Positions 6,510 to 9,296 of a stretch of 9,296 nucleotides of DNA are shown here, piece after piece. Below the pieces are notes generated by a model. That model was given only the letters and a program-made list of their open reading frames with translations. It was not told where the DNA came from and ran no database searches. The stretch comes from DASUPK01 sp036505735 (GTDB lineage: Bacteria > Actinomycetota > Thermoleophilia > Solirubrobacterales > 70-9), in contig DASXSZ010000036.1 in assembly GCA_036505735.1 (NCBI GenBank), positions 1 through 9,296 on the forward strand, in the 5' to 3' direction. Position 1 is the first letter of the stretch, and each line of letters opens with the position of its first letter. The position numbers were made by a program, and so were the translations under genes.

Positions 6510-7760
6510 ATGTCACTCGCGCCAGGCTCCGTCTGGCTGGACGCTCGGGGCACCCAGAGCGCGGCCCACGGCGAACGCGGCGTCGCCCGCTATGTCGCCG
6601 AGCACTCGAAGGCGCTCCTCGAGGTGGCGCCGGAGGCGATCGAAGCGGTGGGCCTCGAGCAGTCGGTCCCGATCCCGCCGTCGATGCGGTCGCTGGAGGG
6701 GTCGGGGGTGATCGGCTGGCATCGCAGCGCCCGCGGCACCGGCCAGCCGGTCCCCGGCATCTACCACGTGATGTCGCCCTTCGAGATGACCATGACGCTC
6801 GACGAGGTCTGGCCCGCCTGGATCCGGCGAAGCGAGGCACGCCTGGTGGTGACCCTTTACGACCTGATCCCCCTCGTGATGCGCGAGGACTATCTGACCG
6901 AGTCCTCCTGGGGCCACATGGGCACCGTCTGGACGGCGCGGCTCGGCATGATCCGGGCGGCGCACCAGGTGCTCACCATCTCGGAGCGCACCGCCGAGGA
7001 CGCCATCGAGCGGCTCGGGATACCGGAGAGCCGGATAACCGTCATTCACTCGGGTGTCTCGTCTCATCACTCCTCCCTGGTACGGACGCGCGCTGAGGCC
7101 GTCGACCTCCTCCGCCGCCAGCGACCGAGAATCCGGGCCGGATTTCTCCTTTACGTAGGAGGAGACGACGCGCGGAAGAACATGGAGGGCACCATCCGCG
7201 CGTACGCACAGCTGCCGGCCGCTCTGCGCCGCGAGCACCAGCTTGTAGTCGCCTGCAGGATCGGGCCCCTGAGACGCTTTGAGCTCCGCACGTTCGCCGC
7301 TTCGCTCGGCATCGGAGGCGACGAAATCGAGCTGACCGGCTTCGTCTCAGAGGACGAGCTCGCCGCCCTCTACCGCGGCTGCGGGCTGTTCATCTTCCCC
7401 TCGCTCTACGAGGGCGCGGGCCTGCCGATCCTGGAGGCGATGTCGTGCGACGCGCCGGTCGCGGCCAGCAACACCTCCTCCATCCCGGAGCTGCTCGGTG
7501 ACCTCGAGGCGACCTTCGACCCCGCCGACCCCGCGGACATCGCGCGCTGCCTGGGCGAGGTCCTCTCCGATCGGGCCTCGCTCGAGGAGCTAAGCGAGCG
7601 ATCCCGCAGGCGGCTGGGGCTCTACACGTGGGAGCGGGTCGCTCGAGGAACCGTCGCTGGCTACGAGCGAGCGATGAGAATCCCGATCGGCGCGCGATCG
7701 CACGAGTCGCATCACCTCGGCCACATCGTGGAGCGATACGCGGAGCTGCTCGAGCCGTGA
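6510..7760 (+). CDS. GT-B glycosyltransferase, family 4 (group 1)
   Basis: Second retaining GT-B glycosyltransferase of the plus-strand operon, 416 residues. The N-terminal domain includes VWLDARGTQSAAHGERGVAR (8-27) and VVTLYDLIPLVM (113-124), followed by TISERTAEDAIERLGIP (156-172) and VIHSGVS (178-184), a typical GT4 linker. The donor domain has LYVGGDDARKN (214-224, with R222 and K223 near the phosphate-binding site), ELTGFVSEDELAALY (274-288), and the EX7E motif from E301 to E309 in YEGAGLPILEAMSCDAPV. The ATG is one base after the coiled-coil gene stop. The final TGA overlaps the gmd GTG start (GTGA), pointing to translational coupling. The protein is clearly diverged from the GT4 at 4924-6156, so this is not a recent duplication and the two probably form different linkages. 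Donor and acceptor are unknown. Confidence 0.88.
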   Translation: MSLAPGSVWLDARGTQSAAHGERGVARYVAEHSKALLEVAPEAIEAVGLEQSVPIPPSMRSLEGSGVIGWHRSARGTGQPVPGIYHVMSPFEMTMTLDEVWPAWIRRSEARLVVTLYDLIPLVMREDYLTESSWGHMGTVWTARLGMIRAAHQVLTISERTAEDAIERLGIPESRITVIHSGVSSHHSSLVRTRAEAVDLLRRQRPRIRAGFLLYVGGDDARKNMEGTIRAYAQLPAALRREHQLVVACRIGPLRRFELRTFAASLGIGGDEIELTGFVSEDELAALYRGCGLFIFPSLYEGAGLPILEAMSCDAPVAASNTSSIPELLGDLEATFDPADPADIARCLGEVLSDRASLEELSERSRRRLGLYTWERVARGTVAGYERAMRIPIGARSHESHHLGHIVERYAELLEP

Positions 7761-8719
7761 GCCGCGCCCTGATCACGGGAATCAGCGGGCAGGACGGCAG
7801 CTACCTCGCCGAGCTCCTGCTGGAGAAGGGGTACGAGGTGCACGGCCTGGTCCGCGGCTCCACCGACCGGACCTTCGAGCGCCTCGAGCCGATCGCGGAC
7901 CGAATCAAGCTGCATCCCGGTGACCTCCTCGACGAGGGCTCGCTGGTCGAGGTGCTGCGCAAGAGCCGGCCCGACGAGATCTACAACCTGGCCGCGATGT
8001 CGTCGGTCGCCGAGTCGTGGAGGCTGGCGGTCGCCACCGCCGAGTACACGGCCGTCGGCGTGACCCGCCTGCTCGAGGGCATCCGCGAGACCTGCCCGGA
8101 GGCCCGCTACTACCAGGCCTCCTCCTCCGAGATGTTCGGCCGCGCGCGAGAGGCGCCGCAGAGTGAGAAGACCCCGTTCTACCCCCGCAGCCCCTACGGC
8201 GTGGCCAAGGTCTACGGGCACTTCATCACGGTCAACTACCGCGAGAGCTTCGGCCTCCACGCCAGCTCGGGAATCCTGTTCAACCACGAGTCGCCCCGGC
8301 GCGGCGCGGCGTTCGTCACGCGGCGGATCAGCCAAGGGGTGGCCGCGATCAAGCTCGGGCGCACCGACGAGCTGGTCCTCGGCAACCTGGACGTCCGCCG
8401 CGACTGGGGCTACGCGAAGGAGTACGTCGAGGCAATGTGGACGATGCTGCAGCGCGACGAGCCGGACGACTTCGTAATCGGTACCGGCGTGTCCCACTCG
8501 GTTGGGGACTTCGTGGATGAGGCGTTCGCCTGCGTCGGCCTGAACCGCGAGGACCACGTCCGCATCGACCCGGATCTCGCGCGGCCGGCCGACATCGAGG
8601 AGGTCGTCGCGGACCCAGCCAAGGCGAAGCGTCAGCTGGGCTGGGAGGCGCGCGTCACCTTCGCTGAGCTGGTCGAGATGATGGTCCGGGCAGACCTTGA
8701 CGCCCTGGCCAGGTCCTAG
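7757..8719 (+). CDS. gmd: GDP-mannose 4,6-dehydratase
   Basis: NADP-dependent short-chain dehydrogenase that converts GDP-D-mannose to GDP-4-keto-6-deoxy-D-mannose, the shared precursor of GDP-L-fucose, GDP-D-rhamnose and related sugars. The 320-residue protein has GISGQDGSYLAELLL (8-22; Rossmann G8, G11, G14), YNLAAMSSVAESW (76-88), ASSSEMFG (121-128), SPYGVAKVYGH (145-155), NHESPRRG (176-183) and RDWGYAKEYVEAMW (215-228). S123, E125, Y147 and K151 match E. coli T132, E134, Y156 and K160 in spacing (numbering from memory). The GTG start overlaps the previous stop and sits directly before SRALITG, the first beta strand; upstream in-frame codons read into the preceding gene. It is shorter than the E. 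coli enzyme (about 373) and nearer to the short Pseudomonas type. Fcl, encoded at 1934-2890, is the likely next enzyme. Confidence 0.93.
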   Translation: MSRALITGISGQDGSYLAELLLEKGYEVHGLVRGSTDRTFERLEPIADRIKLHPGDLLDEGSLVEVLRKSRPDEIYNLAAMSSVAESWRLAVATAEYTAVGVTRLLEGIRETCPEARYYQASSSEMFGRAREAPQSEKTPFYPRSPYGVAKVYGHFITVNYRESFGLHASSGILFNHESPRRGAAFVTRRISQGVAAIKLGRTDELVLGNLDVRRDWGYAKEYVEAMWTMLQRDEPDDFVIGTGVSHSVGDFVDEAFACVGLNREDHVRIDPDLARPADIEEVVADPAKAKRQLGWEARVTFAELVEMMVRADLDALARS

Positions 8720-9296
8720 CGCCGTCTCAGGCGGGAGACGATGGGATACGCGCGCTTGCCCAGCCACTGACGGGGCGAGCGCCGGGGCGGCAGCTTGGGA
8801 GCGCGGCGCCGCCACTCGGATGCGGGCAGACCCGACTTGATCAGCGCCACGTGCACGCTCGTCCAGAGATAGTCGCCGTCCCGAAGTACAACGTGCGGGT
8901 ATTGGCTCCACCCTCTGGTGCCCACCTCGAGATCCGCCATCGCATCCCGCATCAGGACCGGATGGCCCAGGGTCTCCTCGTCGATCGACAGGTCGAGGGG
9001 AGTCCCCGGATCCCACCAGAGCCCGTCGAGGAGCAGGGACCGGAGCTCCGGCTCGTCGAATCGCAAAAGGCCCGGCAGGCCGATTCCCGGCCCCTCGAGC
9101 CGGAACTCCGTGGCGAGCGCAGCCACACCACCTGGGCGCAGCACACGAAACATCTCCTCGACGCTTCGCCTGACGTCCCCGAAGTCGCCGAAGTGCTCGA
9201 TCGAGCTGGAGGAGAAGATCGCGTCGAACGACTCATCCTCGAAGGCGAGGTCGAGACCGCTCATGTGTCGGACCTCGAGCCGCTGCGGGTTCCATG
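8716..9296 (-). CDS. Class I SAM-dependent methyltransferase (5' partial)
   Basis: C-terminal 192 residues of a Rossmann-fold methyltransferase; the N-terminus with the SAM-binding GxGxG motif lies beyond the window. Visible are the post-I/motif II region LAFEDESFDAIFSSSSIEHFGD, which is typical of Methyltransf_11-like proteins, and VLRPGGVAALATEFRLEGP, the motif III strand and turn. The tail, with WSQYPHVVLRDGDYLWTSVHVALIK and a very basic end (RLRRR), resembles methyltransferases found in glycan clusters. The ATG at 9264 is internal: the frame stays open to base 9296, and the residues before it (NPQRLEVRHMSGLDL) read as normal methyltransferase sequence. It is convergent with gmd and the two stops overlap in CTAG. 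A role in methylating a surface sugar or glycan end is inferred from the neighbourhood only. Confidence 0.82.
   Translation of the reverse strand, partial: WNPQRLEVRHMSGLDLAFEDESFDAIFSSSSIEHFGDFGDVRRSVEEMFRVLRPGGVAALATEFRLEGPGIGLPGLLRFDEPELRSLLLDGLWWDPGTPLDLSIDEETLGHPVLMRDAMADLEVGTRGWSQYPHVVLRDGDYLWTSVHVALIKSGLPASEWRRRAPKLPPRRSPRQWLGKRAYPIVSRLRRR
8723..8740 (+). terminator. Hairpin after gmd, possible terminator
   Basis: CGTCTC (8723-8728) and GAGACG (8735-8740) form a perfect six-base-pair stem with an AGGCGG loop, starting four bases after the gmd stop. No T-run follows. It also encodes the last residues of the convergent methyltransferase, so the match could be incidental. It is the only obvious structure at this convergent gene end. 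Confidence 0.25.

Noticed and set aside
7694..7701. GCGATCGC octamer resembling the cyanobacterial HIP1 repeat.
   Set aside because: I noticed only this copy; CGATCG-type words are expected at this GC content, so it is not evidence of a repeat family.
4924..7760. The two GT4 genes as a recent tandem duplication.
   Set aside because: They share fold motifs only; N-terminal domains and linker regions differ strongly, as expected for distinct enzymes.
7712..9016. 434-residue minus-strand open frame.
   Set aside because: It is antisense to gmd and out of frame with the methyltransferase, with no motif; a shadow of GC-rich codon bias.

Overview
This window looks like chromosome from a high-GC actinobacterium, most likely one of the deep-branching soil lineages such as Thermoleophilia/Solirubrobacterales. 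That placement is an inference. It rests on strongly GC-biased coding sequence, tightly packed genes, frequent GTG starts, almost no clear Shine-Dalgarno sequences, and the mix of an MptA-type GTP cyclohydrolase, a family 5 uracil-DNA glycosylase and HlpA-like glycosyltransferases. I see no tRNA, rRNA, CRISPR array, insertion sequence or phage gene. No stretch over 300 bases lacks a gene; the longest gap is about 30 bases.

Layout. (1) Bases 1-619, plus strand: the 3' part of an MptA/FolE2-type GTP cyclohydrolase (pterin/folate pathway), cut by the window edge. (2) Bases 626-4896, minus strand: five closely spaced genes that read as one operon. In transcription order they are a WbbL-like family 2 glycosyltransferase, an HlpA-like glycosyltransferase, GDP-L-fucose synthase, a family 5 uracil-DNA glycosylase, and the phospholipid enzyme PgsA. 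(3) Bases 4924-8719, plus strand: a second, divergent operon of a GT-B glycosyltransferase, a small coiled-coil protein, another GT-B glycosyltransferase, and GDP-mannose 4,6-dehydratase. (4) Bases 8716-9296, minus strand: the C-terminal part of a SAM-dependent methyltransferase, running out of the window.

How it works together. Gmd converts GDP-D-mannose to GDP-4-keto-6-deoxy-D-mannose. Fcl should epimerise and reduce that to GDP-L-fucose. The two consecutive enzymes sit on opposite arms of one divergent cluster whose arms start only 27 bases apart, together with four glycosyltransferases and a probable glycan methyltransferase. The simplest reading is part of a locus for a deoxyhexose-containing (probably fucosylated) surface glycan. 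No initiating sugar-phosphate transferase, flippase or polymerase is present, so the locus probably continues beyond base 9296. The uracil-DNA glycosylase, PgsA and GTP cyclohydrolase look like housekeeping genes next to it.

I do not find a clearly new biological system. The most interesting items are the small coiled-coil protein between the two GT-B enzymes, the 27-base divergent start region, the short-type Gmd paired with a fully conserved Fcl, and convergent genes that end inside one shared CTAG palindrome.
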